A stretch of DNA of 18,426 nucleotides from an uncultured Ruminococcus sp. (GCA_900545285.1 UQYK01000039.1:1-18426), one strand, 5' to 3'. Positions 1 to 7,951 are shown, counted from the first letter of the stretch. Numbers and translations: made by a program. Notes: generated by a model not told the origin, from the letters alone.

Positions 1-482
1 GTGGCTTTATGTGTCATTCTTTTTTTGTGTTGCACTTATATTGTAAATCTATCATATATATAGATTTTATTCAGAAAGGAGGAATGATATTCTAAGGTTC
101 CAGATCATGTGACCGTTTTTTGCCCGGTTCCGCATTTGCCACAGAGCCGGTCTTGAAAACAACTTTCGGAAGATTCTTTTACGACACAGCGTCTGGACAG
201 ACTTTCTTTTCTGCTTTGCAAACGGACATATCAGGCAGTACCCATAAACATAGAAAAATCCCCTGCCTGTTTCGGAATACATGCAGAACAGAAGATAATT
301 GGAGCACAATTGGCAAAACGGTCGGATCATAACCCGGCAACACCACGGCAGACCAAAGAAAAAAAGACGGCCGCTGTGCGAAAATGCTTTTTGCCGCAGA
401 ATCTCTCACCAGGATTCCGTCAAATGTTCTTTAGAGTAGGGAGAACAGAAAAGCAAAAATAACTGTTTTTTCACCAGAAAGC
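1..482. other. No recognisable gene; AT-rich inverted repeat near the edge
   Basis: Several short open frames cross this stretch on both strands, but none has a convincing start with a ribosome binding site, and none of their translations resembles a family I know. An AT-rich inverted repeat with 8-base arms (45-52 and 60-67) is present. A good Shine-Dalgarno (AAAGGAGG, about 75-82) is followed only by a three-codon frame (ATG ATA TTC TAA). That would fit a decayed gene start, but this is inference. Confidence 0.5.
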
Positions 483-516
483 AGAAGGAGACAAAAACGA
501 GTATCCGAATAGACGA

Positions 517-566
517 AAAGCATAGATTTCCATGCGTGCATGCGCCGCGTGGGAATCTATGCTTTT
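517..566. terminator. Strong bidirectional intrinsic terminator
   Basis: Arms at 517-532 and 551-566 pair over 16 bases with a single G-U. They begin with AAAA and end with TTTT, so a U tract follows the stem on either strand. It lies just after the minus-strand stop of the ribbon-helix-helix gene (585) and most likely ends that transcript. Confidence 0.8.
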
Positions 567-584
567 TATTGGTTTCCTGAAATT

Positions 585-767
585 TTAGCCTTGCTCCTTT
601 TCTGCGTCCTTCTGTTCAGCAGCCAACCCCAATCGAACCAGTCGTTTAATTTCCGTTTGCTTGGGCTTTCCTTCTAAAACGGATAAAATGTCATGGTCGG
701 TCTTTCGATTCAGCTTGAGTCCGATAAACTTCGTGTTTACCTTATCGTATTTTTGCTGCGGTGTCAA
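585..767 (-). CDS. Small Arc/MetJ-like ribbon-helix-helix protein
   Basis: A 60-residue protein. The start is TTG at 767, because GGAGG lies 8 bases upstream with ideal spacing. An open frame extends to 896, but that part has no ribosome binding site and unnatural composition. The core reads as a beta strand (TKFIGLKLN, residues 12-20), then a helix (KTDHDILSVLEG), a short turn and a second helix (KQTEIKRLVRLGL). This is the pattern of small ribbon-helix-helix proteins common on Firmicutes chromosomes and mobile elements, which bind DNA as dimers and often repress their own operon. The charged tail EQKDAEKEQG is probably unstructured. A possible small ORF sits 32 bases upstream and a strong terminator follows. 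Its target is unknown; no toxin partner is seen in the window. The fold call is from sequence pattern only. Confidence 0.72.
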   Translation of the reverse strand: MTPQQKYDKVNTKFIGLKLNRKTDHDILSVLEGKPKQTEIKRLVRLGLAAEQKDAEKEQG

Positions 768-799
768 CGCTATCACCTCCGTTGTCCCAATTCCCTTCC

Positions 800-916
800 C
801 TATTCTACTGATTGGTCTTTCTTCCACTCTGCAGTTTCTCTTTCTATGGGATACAGAATGTGCGTTTCTCTTATCAAATCTGTTACAGAATTGCATGTGA
901 TATTTTCAAGAACCAT
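800..916 (-). CDS. Possible small protein upstream of the ribbon-helix-helix gene
   Basis: A 38-codon frame from ATG at 916 to TAG at 800; an in-frame ATG at 931 would add five residues. The translation has ordinary protein composition, with a helix-like stretch SVTDLIRETHILYPIERE and the end KKDQSVE. It starts about 50 bases below the likely transcription start of the promoter at 976-1005 and ends 32 bases before the next gene, as an operon partner would. Against it: the ribosome binding site (GGAAG about 10 bases upstream) is weak and no family is recognised. It could be leader sequence instead. Confidence 0.33.
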   Translation of the reverse strand: MVLENITCNSVTDLIRETHILYPIERETAEWKKDQSVE

Positions 917-975
917 GATTGCTGTTCTTCCCATTCATTATTCCGTATTCAGATCTGAATTGATTTTATATTTAT

Positions 976-1005
976 ACTATATCATAAATTTAGATACATT
1001 GTCAA
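976..1005 (-). promoter_or_regulatory. Sigma-A promoter for the 585-916 transcript
   Basis: On the minus strand, TTGACA (1000-1005) and TATAGT (976-981) are separated by 18 bases in AT-rich DNA. The predicted start near 968 gives a leader of about 50 bases to the small ORF, or 200 to the ribbon-helix-helix gene. Confidence 0.65.
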
Positions 1006-1090
1006 TAGATTTCCCTTTATTTTGTATTATTGCACAATTTATGAATTTGTTAGCACATATATTCGCGTTGTTTTTGTGTAAAATGACAAC

Positions 1091-1124
1091 AGAGGCACAT
1101 TGTAAAGCAATACAATGTGCCTCT
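1091..1124 (-). terminator. Hairpin terminating the zinc-ribbon/kinase gene cluster
   Basis: Perfect 13-base arms (1091-1103, 1112-1124) with an 8-base loop, 24 bases after the last stop codon of the cluster. The U tract on the minus strand is interrupted (GTTGTCATTTT), so termination may be incomplete, but no other candidate lies between 1148 and the next promoter. Confidence 0.7.
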
Positions 1125-1147
1125 TTGAAACGATGCATTTTCTTCGC

Positions 1148-2593
1148 TTATCCCAGCGAAAGGACGCTGCGCTTTTTCTCCGGACTCATGTAATGCAGCA
1201 TGCCGTCCTGGATACACATGCCTTCAATAGTATCTTCATACACTTTTTCGTTGACTAAGCCGTCCAGTGCAATCCGATACAGTGCGTTACCGTAGCCAAC
1301 ACCGGCGCTGGTGTGATTTTCCAGGTTGGTATAATAGACATACTGTCCATCTGTGTTAATCCACCGGGTATAGTTGCAGTTCAGCTGACGGGAAGTACGG
1401 TTGCTCAGATTCATTTCATAGAGATACCGCGTGTCGCTGCCCACGCAATAGTAGGCATTGCCGCCGTAAATCAGCAAATCATAAACGCCGGAGCTTACCA
1501 GTACCTCCAGGCCTGAGCCGTCCAGATTACAGCTGCACATCTGTCGTTCATTACCCAGCAGATCAAAGTACAGCTTGTTTCCATCCAGATTCAAAAACCA
1601 GGTGTTTCCAGAAACCAGCTTTTGCAGGCCGGAGCCGTCTGTTTTCACGCGGTTCAGCGCATTTTCTGTTCCGAAATAAATCCAGGAGCCGTCCACTGTG
1701 ACTTCGTGCACAGCGCCGGTATACAGTACCTGATAGTCGCTTCCGTCCGTCTTGACTCTGGCGAGACACTGGTCGCTGTCATTGGCAAAATAGAGCCACG
1801 GTCCCTGCACATTGATATACCAGATCTCCTTTTTCAGGACACAGCTGGCAGTGTTTTCCCCATTCTTTGCCTTATACAGGTATCCGTCATCGGCACGGTA
1901 ATACTGATAAATTCCGTCTGATGCCAGGAAGCCGCCATTGAAGATGTTTCCGCTGGTGGTTCCGTTGGATTCGGACGAGTAATCTGCGGTATCTGCGCTG
2001 TCCTCTACCTTTTCCGGCTGATCCAGGTGGTCGGCTGCTTTTACCGTCTGTGTCGCAGTTGCCTCGGCTTTGGATGGCTTGGTTTCTGCCGGAGCGGCTT
2101 CTGTTGCCTCTTCTGTCGCCTCCTCAGAGGTGGATTCTGATGCTTCCGCTGCGGATGTGGTCTTTTCCATCTGCACCACAGACGGCGCACCATCTGCGCC
2201 ATTCTGTTGTTTTTGATTCCGGTGATACCAGACCAAAAGCAGCACTGCAATTGCAATTAAAATCAAAAACAGGATTTGAACGCCGATAATCCACACAGTT
2301 TTCTGATTCTTACGCTTTACCATAATCTCAGCCGCAGGCTGTTCTGGTTCCGCGGCATCCGGCTCATACTGCGCCGTGCGCGATTCCTGCCCCGGTACAA
2401 AAGGCAGCGGTGTTGGTTCTGTCTCCTGCGCATTGTTGAGCTGTCCGGATTCCAACCGTTCCCGCAGATGCTTCGGCACCTGATTGGGAAGCACATCCGG
2501 AACCGCCTCTTTTGGTTTCGACACCTTTTGTCCGCAATAGAGGCAAAAGACACTGTAATCTTCGATTTCTTTTCCGCAATTTGCACATTTCAT
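1148..2593 (-). CDS. Zinc-ribbon membrane protein with extracytoplasmic DUF5050-like beta-propeller
   Basis: 481 residues. An N-terminal Cys4 zinc ribbon uses C3, C6, C17 and C20. A polar, proline-rich linker runs to about 98, followed by one membrane segment (about 99-123) preceded by basic VKRKNQK, so the zinc ribbon should be inside the cell. A Ser/Thr/Glu/Ala-rich stalk (about 140-210) leads to a repeat domain (about 215-478). Its units follow the pattern 'W-[IL]-Y-F ... L-x-R-[VI]-x-x-DG', as in DUF5050 (prolow-density-lipoprotein-receptor-like beta-propellers). Such propellers bind ligands or proteins. The start is supported by AAGGAGAG 9 bases upstream. It is the last gene of the cluster, 35 bases after the triple-zinc-ribbon gene. 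The architecture is seen; a role as envelope sensor of the kinase system is inferred. No catalytic motif is visible. Confidence 0.82.
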   Translation of the reverse strand: MKCANCGKEIEDYSVFCLYCGQKVSKPKEAVPDVLPNQVPKHLRERLESGQLNNAQETEPTPLPFVPGQESRTAQYEPDAAEPEQPAAEIMVKRKNQKTVWIIGVQILFLILIAIAVLLLVWYHRNQKQQNGADGAPSVVQMEKTTSAAEASESTSEEATEEATEAAPAETKPSKAEATATQTVKAADHLDQPEKVEDSADTADYSSESNGTTSGNIFNGGFLASDGIYQYYRADDGYLYKAKNGENTASCVLKKEIWYINVQGPWLYFANDSDQCLARVKTDGSDYQVLYTGAVHEVTVDGSWIYFGTENALNRVKTDGSGLQKLVSGNTWFLNLDGNKLYFDLLGNERQMCSCNLDGSGLEVLVSSGVYDLLIYGGNAYYCVGSDTRYLYEMNLSNRTSRQLNCNYTRWINTDGQYVYYTNLENHTSAGVGYGNALYRIALDGLVNEKVYEDTIEGMCIQDGMLHYMSPEKKRSVLSLG

Positions 2594-2628
2594 CAGAATT
2601 TCTCTCCTTTTCTAAGAAATGCAGACGT

Positions 2629-3177
2629 TTACAGAGTATTCTTTCCGCAGTATTTGCAAAATTTCAGATCCGCACGGATTTCCTTTCCGCAGTGGATGCA
2701 GCGTTTCATTGCCGGTGCTGCCGACTGCACCGCCGGAGCCGGGCCGGGGGCTGAAACCGGTGTACCGCAAATAGTACAGAAGCCCTGTCCCTGTTCCAGC
2801 GGACTGCCGCATTTCCGGCAAATTTCCGTTGTTGTACAGGGAAACTGATACCCACATGAGCTGCAAAAAGGCGTTCCGTTTTTATACTGATTTCCGCAGC
2901 GAGGACAGGTCACAACGCCCTTCAAGTCCTGCACCTGCTGTTCCAGCACTTCGTTCTGCTGCTGGAGCATCCGGACATGCTGTACCAGAGTGGCCACCTG
3001 CGCCGCAGCTGTTTCCGGCGGGGCGGCACAATACTGTCGGCCGATCTCCTGGTAAAGCTCTTCGATCTGCTTTGTGTTATTCGTCAGCTGGCCGCTGATT
3101 TTGACAATTTCCGCGGTATCTTTCATTTTATTGGACGCATTCTGTCCAAAGTACGAAACCTTTCCAATAAATGACAT
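2629..3177 (-). CDS. Soluble coiled-coil protein with three zinc ribbons
   Basis: 182 residues with no signal peptide or membrane segment. Residues about 12-88 are heptad-like and Gln/Glu-rich (helical, probably coiled coil, with a Pro/Ala break near 52-60). Three Cys4 zinc ribbons follow: C91/C94/C105/C108, C120/C123/C134/C137 and C160/C163/C174/C177. A Pro/Ala linker (about 142-157) separates the last two. The N-terminus MSFIGKVSYFGQ is like that of small zinc-ribbon proteins often annotated only as 'zinc ribbon domain-containing' in Firmicutes. The start has AAGGAGG about 10 bases upstream. Its place between two zinc-ribbon membrane genes suggests a cytosolic adaptor or oligomeriser that contacts their zinc modules; this is inference. 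DNA or RNA binding is the alternative. Confidence 0.82.
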   Translation of the reverse strand: MSFIGKVSYFGQNASNKMKDTAEIVKISGQLTNNTKQIEELYQEIGRQYCAAPPETAAAQVATLVQHVRMLQQQNEVLEQQVQDLKGVVTCPRCGNQYKNGTPFCSSCGYQFPCTTTEICRKCGSPLEQGQGFCTICGTPVSAPGPAPAVQSAAPAMKRCIHCGKEIRADLKFCKYCGKNTL

Positions 3178-3215
3178 AGCTAAAAGCCTCCTTTTTCCCT
3201 AAACTGGATCCCTTT

Positions 3216-4637
3216 TTATTCCATGCCGGGCCATTCCGATTCTGACTCTTCCCAATGGTTTGCACTTTCTTCCGTCTCTGTCTGTGTTGGCGTGCGCCGC
3301 TTCACCCGGCCAGGTGTTTCTGTAGATGAAACACTGGTCTCGATTTGCTCCGGTGCTTCCCATTCTGCCGGCGTTGTGGTTTCCTCGGTGAATGCCTCTG
3401 TAGCCGTTTCCGTGGGTGCTTCCGTGAAAGCGGTATTTTCCGTGGTATTCTCTGACAATTCCACACAGGAAATCAGCTGTACGCTTTCCCCTTGAATATG
3501 GTAGAAACTATACTGATGCTGAAGATTGGAGTAAATCAGCAAGTAATAGGAACCACTGCTCTGCCAGTCTGACTGATTTTGATCCACACGCGCCAGATAT
3601 GCCGCGCCCACTGGTTCAAAATCCTCATTTGTCACAGTATACGCGAAATCGTCAATCGACTGAATGCGCACAAAGTCAAACCACAGTTCCTTTCCATCAG
3701 GGTCGCTCAGTTTGAATTCCGGCTGACCTGCGGTATCCGACTCCGTTTCCTCTTCCCGATCCAGCTGGGCGGTTTTCGAAAAGCGCCAATCGGTCTGATA
3801 ATACTGGCTGTTGGATTCACCGCCCACTGCCAACGTCTGATTTTCAGACGCTTTTACGGAAATAGTCGGCGTTTCCTTGTCTTTTTCCTCCATCAGCGCC
3901 TGATAGTCCGCAGCATCCCATTTGTCAGTGTCTGAAACCTTAGCATCCACTGACAAATCCGAATCTGGCTCTGCCCCGTCCCGGCAGATAAGTTCATACA
4001 TCCGATCCTGTATCTGCCGCATATCAGTTTCATTGACGGAAAGTTCCTGCCGGGTTCGGCACTCTTCTGTTTCCGAGAGATAGTCGCACACGTTCAAATA
4101 CGTTTTTCCCGTGGATTCCGTTTCCGTACCCGGCTGTTCTGCCGGAACTGTTTCTGAGCCCTGAGTTTCCTCTGAACTGGCCGCATCCGTGTTTTCTGCC
4201 ACTTCTACTTTGCTGTCTTTCTCATCCTCCTGATGATGCAGATAACGGACAACCCCGATCGAACCTGCACTCACCAGCACCAGGCAGGCAACAATGGCAG
4301 CAATACGCCACGGGAATCTCCGCTGTTTTTCCGGTTCCGAAACATACATCTGTTCCTGTTGAAAGCGTTGCGGTTCCATCTGCGGCACATAATCCTGCAC
4401 CGGCGGTGTTTCCGGCATTTCATACGTTCTTAACGGTTCCTGTTCCGGCATAGATTCCGGTGTTCGGAATGTCTGCGCTTTGGGTGCATCTGTCTGCGGC
4501 TCCGGAATATCCGTCCCGGAAAGAATCGCTTCCAGCTCTGCATAGCCGTGATTGGACAGGGAAACTGTGTTGTGACTGCAATTTCTGCACTGCAAATCAT
4601 TGACCGCAATTGATGCGCCGCACTTTTTACAAAACAT
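3216..4637 (-). CDS. Zinc-ribbon single-pass membrane protein with unknown outer domain
   Basis: 473 residues. The Cys4 zinc ribbon is C3, C6, C17 and C20. An acidic, Pro/Glu/Gln-rich linker runs to about 105, then basic EKQRRFPWR precedes one membrane segment (about 109-131), giving N-inside topology. The outer part begins with an acidic Ser/Thr-rich stalk. A region rich in aromatic residues (about 175-395, for example WFDFVRIQSIDDFAYTV and SYYLLIYSNLQHQYSFYHI) looks folded, and a Thr/Glu-rich tail follows to the end. I do not recognise the outer domain. It lies 15 bases after the RanBP2-finger gene and 38 before the triple-zinc-ribbon gene, on the same transcript. The outer fold is most likely a sensor or ligand-binding unit, inferred only from position and topology. 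Confidence 0.8.
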   Translation of the reverse strand: MFCKKCGASIAVNDLQCRNCSHNTVSLSNHGYAELEAILSGTDIPEPQTDAPKAQTFRTPESMPEQEPLRTYEMPETPPVQDYVPQMEPQRFQQEQMYVSEPEKQRRFPWRIAAIVACLVLVSAGSIGVVRYLHHQEDEKDSKVEVAENTDAASSEETQGSETVPAEQPGTETESTGKTYLNVCDYLSETEECRTRQELSVNETDMRQIQDRMYELICRDGAEPDSDLSVDAKVSDTDKWDAADYQALMEEKDKETPTISVKASENQTLAVGGESNSQYYQTDWRFSKTAQLDREEETESDTAGQPEFKLSDPDGKELWFDFVRIQSIDDFAYTVTNEDFEPVGAAYLARVDQNQSDWQSSGSYYLLIYSNLQHQYSFYHIQGESVQLISCVELSENTTENTAFTEAPTETATEAFTEETTTPAEWEAPEQIETSVSSTETPGRVKRRTPTQTETEESANHWEESESEWPGME

Positions 4638-4652
4638 ACCTCTGTCTCCTTT

Positions 4653-5177
4653 TTAATCCCATCTGATCCACGGTATCGGCATCCGGTTTTTCGCCCACTC
4701 CACCGGTGTAACCGCACCGGGAGCCAGCACATTTCGTACCAACACATACGCCAGAACGCCTAACAGCAACAGAATGCAAATTCCCAGTAAAATTTCCAGT
4801 ACAATTGCAACCGGACTTTGCTTTCGGGGCGGCTCTTCCGGCAAGTAGCTTTCTTTCCGCCACACTTCCTCCGGCGGCCGTTCAGGCGGCGGCATATATC
4901 TGCCTGGATCCGGCGAAACAGAACCCGATGTTGACGAAGCAGATTCCGTTCTTGTACTGCTGCCGCCGTCTCGTTTTTCCGAAGCGCGTTCTGCAGACTT
5001 CTTTTCAGCATCCAGCTTCTTTTGTTTTTCTGCCTGTTCTGCCGCGGCAGCACGCCGCTGTTCCTCTGCTTCCAGAAAGGCTGTCCACTTTTGAGAACAG
5101 GAAGCTGTCATTCCGCAAATCTGACATTTTGCGTCTTCATCTTTATTTATGACTTCACATCTGGCACAGCGCCACAT
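4653..5177 (-). CDS. RanBP2-type zinc-finger membrane protein next to the kinase
   Basis: 174 residues. The N-terminus has the pattern W-x-C-x2-C-x3-N ... C-x2-C-G (W2, C4, C7, N11, C18, C21), which is the RanBP2/NZF-type zinc finger, unlike the Cys4 ribbons of its neighbours. Then come a charged Ala/Glu/Lys helix (about 33-70, probable coiled coil), a Ser/Pro-rich linker, and a hydrophobic segment (about 122-150). Only about 22 residues follow (ending in WIRWD), so nearly all of the protein should be cytoplasmic. The ribosome binding site AAAGGGGGG precedes the ATG. It begins 14 bases after the kinase stop, so tight co-expression is likely. An anchor or docking site that brings the kinase to the membrane is a reasonable guess, not shown. 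Confidence 0.8.
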   Translation of the reverse strand: MWRCARCEVINKDEDAKCQICGMTASCSQKWTAFLEAEEQRRAAAAEQAEKQKKLDAEKKSAERASEKRDGGSSTRTESASSTSGSVSPDPGRYMPPPERPPEEVWRKESYLPEEPPRKQSPVAIVLEILLGICILLLLGVLAYVLVRNVLAPGAVTPVEWAKNRMPIPWIRWD

Positions 5178-5191
5178 GATACAGCCCCCCT

Positions 5192-6247
5192 TTAATCAAA
5201 ATCTGTCGGCACCTTCCACCGGCCAGACGCTGCACTGCTGTGCGTCTCCGGCTTCGGTTTTGGTGGCTCCGGCTTTGGTTCCGGCTTTACAGCCTTCCGA
5301 TACGGTACATTCGGCGGTTCCGGACAACCCGGATCCGGCGGATCCATCTCCCTCAGCTTTTCCAGCACCTGTGCACTGGAAAGCCGTTCTTCCGGGTCAC
5401 AGCGGAGCATTCCGGCGATCAGATCCTGATAGCGCTCTCCCAGAACCAGTGTTTCCCCGTTCAGGACAGCTTCACCCATGGAGCTATATTCTTCGTTTCC
5501 TTCTACTGTCGGCATAGAACCATTTATAATCTGATGGAACAGCAGACCCAGCGCAAAGACATCGGCCTTTGGCGTGATTACAGCATCTTCCTCCAGCATC
5601 CGCAGGATGGTTTCCGGGGCATAGTAGGCGCCGTCTCCCATAATCTCCTCCGGTTCCAGCTGCTCCTCTTCCCAAAAGCTTGCATCAAAGTCGATTACCT
5701 TCGCGGTAAACCAGCCCTGCATGGTTCTTTTAAACAGCAGATTGGCCGGTTTTACATCGGCGTGCACGATGCCTTCTTTGGCAAGGCTGGCAAACGCATG
5801 GGCAAGCACCTTGAGGAGCATATGCTGTTGTTCCGGCGTTGCCTGGCTGACCTCTTCCATGGAGATGATCTCTGCATCAATGCGTTCCGTCACCAGGTAA
5901 AACTGGTTGCCGAACCGAAAAAAGTCAGAAGGCAGCACCAGATTGCCGTCAGAGCTGCGGATAATCCGCTGATAGATCTTCTGCTTTGCCTGAAACCATT
6001 CATTGCACTCCCGGACACGCTGTGTCCGCTGGCGCTCTGAAATATCGGCGTCTTCTTTCGGGAATTTCGGAGAGAGAAACTCTTTCAGGAAAAATTCCCG
6101 TTGAAATTTCCGGCAAAAACCCCATTTACAAAATCCACCGCCGTTTGTGGTCAGCGGCTGTTCTACCCAATAACCATTCACCTGATACGGCTGAAACGGT
6201 GCTTCTTTTTTTGTCGTATTGCTTACTTTAATTTTTAGCTCTGACAT
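5192..6247 (-). CDS. Ser/Thr protein kinase of the TerY-P type triad
   Basis: 351 residues, cytosolic. ATG at 6247 is chosen because AGGTGG lies 8 bases upstream; a GTG four codons earlier has no spacing. The glycine loop (TTNGGGFCKWGF, about 33-44) and ATP-site lysine K55 (FFLKEFL) begin the lobe. The catalytic loop is HADVKPAN (D164, N169), the metal motif is DFD (186-188) instead of DFG, then APE-like YAPE (209-212), DVFALG (D229) and R288. All core catalytic residues are present, so an active kinase is likely. A Pro/Lys/Glu-rich tail (301-340) ends in VPTDFD. No membrane segment or extracellular sensor, unlike PknB/PrkC. It overlaps the PP2C gene by 13 bases, suggesting coupled translation. 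Kinase + PP2C + VWA is the TerY-P triad arrangement; substrates are probably the zinc-ribbon neighbours (inference). Confidence 0.9.
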   Translation of the reverse strand: MSELKIKVSNTTKKEAPFQPYQVNGYWVEQPLTTNGGGFCKWGFCRKFQREFFLKEFLSPKFPKEDADISERQRTQRVRECNEWFQAKQKIYQRIIRSSDGNLVLPSDFFRFGNQFYLVTERIDAEIISMEEVSQATPEQQHMLLKVLAHAFASLAKEGIVHADVKPANLLFKRTMQGWFTAKVIDFDASFWEEEQLEPEEIMGDGAYYAPETILRMLEEDAVITPKADVFALGLLFHQIINGSMPTVEGNEEYSSMGEAVLNGETLVLGERYQDLIAGMLRCDPEERLSSAQVLEKLREMDPPDPGCPEPPNVPYRKAVKPEPKPEPPKPKPETHSSAASGRWKVPTDFD

Positions 6248-7197
6248 CTTCCATCCCACCTATAATAGGAGCGCTTATAGTCCTCCCACAATTTTTTCAG
6301 TGTCTCATAGTCTGCCTTATCACTGGGAATCACATACGTATTTGTCAGCGCGGTAAAGCGATTGTAGAAATAATTTTTTACCTGAGTAAAATCGGCAAAG
6401 CCAAAACAGGAAATCGCCAGTGTAAAATCATCCCCTGCCTTCCGGCGCAGCAAAGCGTTCATGCCCTCTTCCCACTCTTCCGGCACATTAGCCTGCCGCA
6501 GTGTTGCCAGCAAGGCCGCCTCGAAGTTCATCGGGGTTTCAAAATAGGAAAAGCCGCCGTCCGTTGCCGTAATCACCACAGACGGAAGATTCAGGCGCAC
6601 CTGCCGCACGTGCACTTCAAACGAAACATCCGCGTTAATCGTATTGACCAGGCGGCCGTCCTGCTTTAGGTTTTCCAGTGCGTCCGCATCCGAGTCGATA
6701 TCATCCCGTGTCACCTGAGAAAGGCCGTACTGATCCAGAATATAGCCTCTGGAATCCCCTGCCCACAGGAATTCGCACAAAATGGTGTTGTTTGTTTCCG
6801 GACGGATTGCCGCAATTGCCGCTGTGGTAGGAAAGCTCCGGCTAAGGCTGCCGCGGATGGTAATTCCCCCGTTTTCCGTATAGGCATTCTTCAGCTTTTT
6901 GAAATCCTCTGCCAGTTCGCGCTGCAATGCCGGGCCGTCCTCTGCCAGAAACCGCAGTTTTCCCTCGTGCATAAAGCGGTCGGTTGTCATGCCGGCAGCC
7001 CGGGAGGCTGCCCATGCACCAGTGTGCCCGTGGAGCTGCGCATACGTTCTGGCCCCCAGGCCGCCGCATCCGTCAAACACACCCTGATAATAAAACTGAT
7101 CCTCCACGCAGCCAGTGGTATAGCTGTCCTCGCCGCAGTTTTCCGTCACTTCGCCTTTCATGACAAAAAACGGAGAACCTAGATTTCGCACATCCAT
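6235..7197 (-). CDS. PP2C-family Ser/Thr protein phosphatase
   Basis: 320 residues, cytosolic, metal-dependent phosphatase that should remove phosphates placed by the adjacent kinase. Metal-ligand motifs are in the family order: GED (D24), VFDGCGG (D42, G43), AGDSRG (D148), TATDGG (D213) and AGDDFT (D256). With all of them intact it is likely active. The length is somewhat above the usual 240-250 core; the extra C-terminal helix-rich part (about 268-320) may bind a partner. The ribosome binding site (GTAGAGGAAC) and ATG at 7197 follow the VWA stop by 18 bases, and the stop overlaps the kinase start. The phosphatase call is firm; assignment to the TerY-P triad rests on the neighbours. Confidence 0.92.
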   Translation of the reverse strand: MDVRNLGSPFFVMKGEVTENCGEDSYTTGCVEDQFYYQGVFDGCGGLGARTYAQLHGHTGAWAASRAAGMTTDRFMHEGKLRFLAEDGPALQRELAEDFKKLKNAYTENGGITIRGSLSRSFPTTAAIAAIRPETNNTILCEFLWAGDSRGYILDQYGLSQVTRDDIDSDADALENLKQDGRLVNTINADVSFEVHVRQVRLNLPSVVITATDGGFSYFETPMNFEAALLATLRQANVPEEWEEGMNALLRRKAGDDFTLAISCFGFADFTQVKNYFYNRFTALTNTYVIPSDKADYETLKKLWEDYKRSYYRWDGRCQS

Positions 7198-7215
7198 CTT
7201 GTTCCTCTACTTTCC

Positions 7216-7902
7216 TTATACCGAGTGTACGATTGTGTTCAGGATTTCCTGATAATCGGCTTCCCGCAGGCCGGCGCCGGCCTCAGACGGATAGTGAATA
7301 ACGCCGTCCCATTCCTCTACAATATCGCTCCAGCCCGGCTGGTTCGGGGTGTAGAGCACCAGACGCTTTGCTGAATGGTTCATGTAGGGCTGGTTCTGCT
7401 TGTCGCCCCACCATTCAGACAGTTCCTGGAAGTTCTTCGCCATGCTCCGGGGGTAGTTCGGTGCAGAAGCGCCAAAGCCCAGCGGATGGGTGGACGCATC
7501 CGACCAAACCACGATCAGTTGGCGGCGGCGTGTGCCCTCTGTATTCCACTTCGAACGAATGGCAAATGCCAGGGCTTCCAGGCCGTCTTCCGGCTCGTCA
7601 CCGCCGCCGAAGGCTTCGATCGACTGCACGGTATCACTGAACGCCTGGGATTCCCGGGGCAGTTCAAAGAAATCGGTATTCAGCATTGCGTCCTCCCGAT
7701 CTGCCAGATAATCCCGGAATGCAATAATCTTAATCCGCAGCGAGCTGATTTCCTTGTTATTGGCGCGCATTGCGGCGGTAACATCATCATAAAAATGCAG
7801 TGCATTGTCCTTTACGATGTTAATGACGTTGTCCATGCTTCCGGTTGCGTCAATGCAAAAAACGATATCTACGTTATAAGTCAATTTGAAATTGCTGGCC
7901 AT
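7216..7902 (-). CDS. VWA-domain (TerY-like) metal-binding protein
   Basis: 228 residues, one von Willebrand A domain with no signal peptide or membrane helix. The MIDAS metal site is visible: DATGS (D18, T20, S22), then GGGDEPEDGLEAL (D102) and WSDAS (D135). The length and single-domain form match TerY-type proteins, in which the VWA fold is thought to bring partner proteins together in a metal-dependent way. It starts with GGAGG 8 bases before ATG and is followed after 18 bases by PP2C and then kinase, the order of the TerY-phosphorylation triad. The C-terminal zinc ribbon found in some TerY relatives is absent; zinc ribbons are supplied by separate neighbours. The long 215-base leader with hairpins is unusual within the cluster. 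Confidence 0.88.
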   Translation of the reverse strand: MASNFKLTYNVDIVFCIDATGSMDNVINIVKDNALHFYDDVTAAMRANNKEISSLRIKIIAFRDYLADREDAMLNTDFFELPRESQAFSDTVQSIEAFGGGDEPEDGLEALAFAIRSKWNTEGTRRRQLIVVWSDASTHPLGFGASAPNYPRSMAKNFQELSEWWGDKQNQPYMNHSAKRLVLYTPNQPGWSDIVEEWDGVIHYPSEAGAGLREADYQEILNTIVHSV

Positions 7903-7931
7903 TTTGGTTTCCTCCGATCAAAATATTCCTG

Positions 7932-7951
7932 CTGCATCGGATTGGATGCAG
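7932..7951 (-). promoter_or_regulatory. Perfect 7-base inverted repeat in the leader of the VWA gene
   Basis: CTGCATC and GATGCAG (7932-7938, 7945-7951) pair perfectly around a 6-base loop. A further TGCATC lies about 14 bases away, within the 29-70 bases before the VWA start. It could be an operator, an mRNA leader hairpin, or (read on the plus strand, where ATTTTTTC follows) a weak terminator. Its role is undecided. Confidence 0.4.

Noticed and set aside
310..360. AACCCGGCAAC resembling the conserved core of a SAM-I riboswitch
   Set aside because: The other conserved SAM-I elements (GAGGGA stretch, pseudoknot arms, terminator and downstream methionine gene) are missing.
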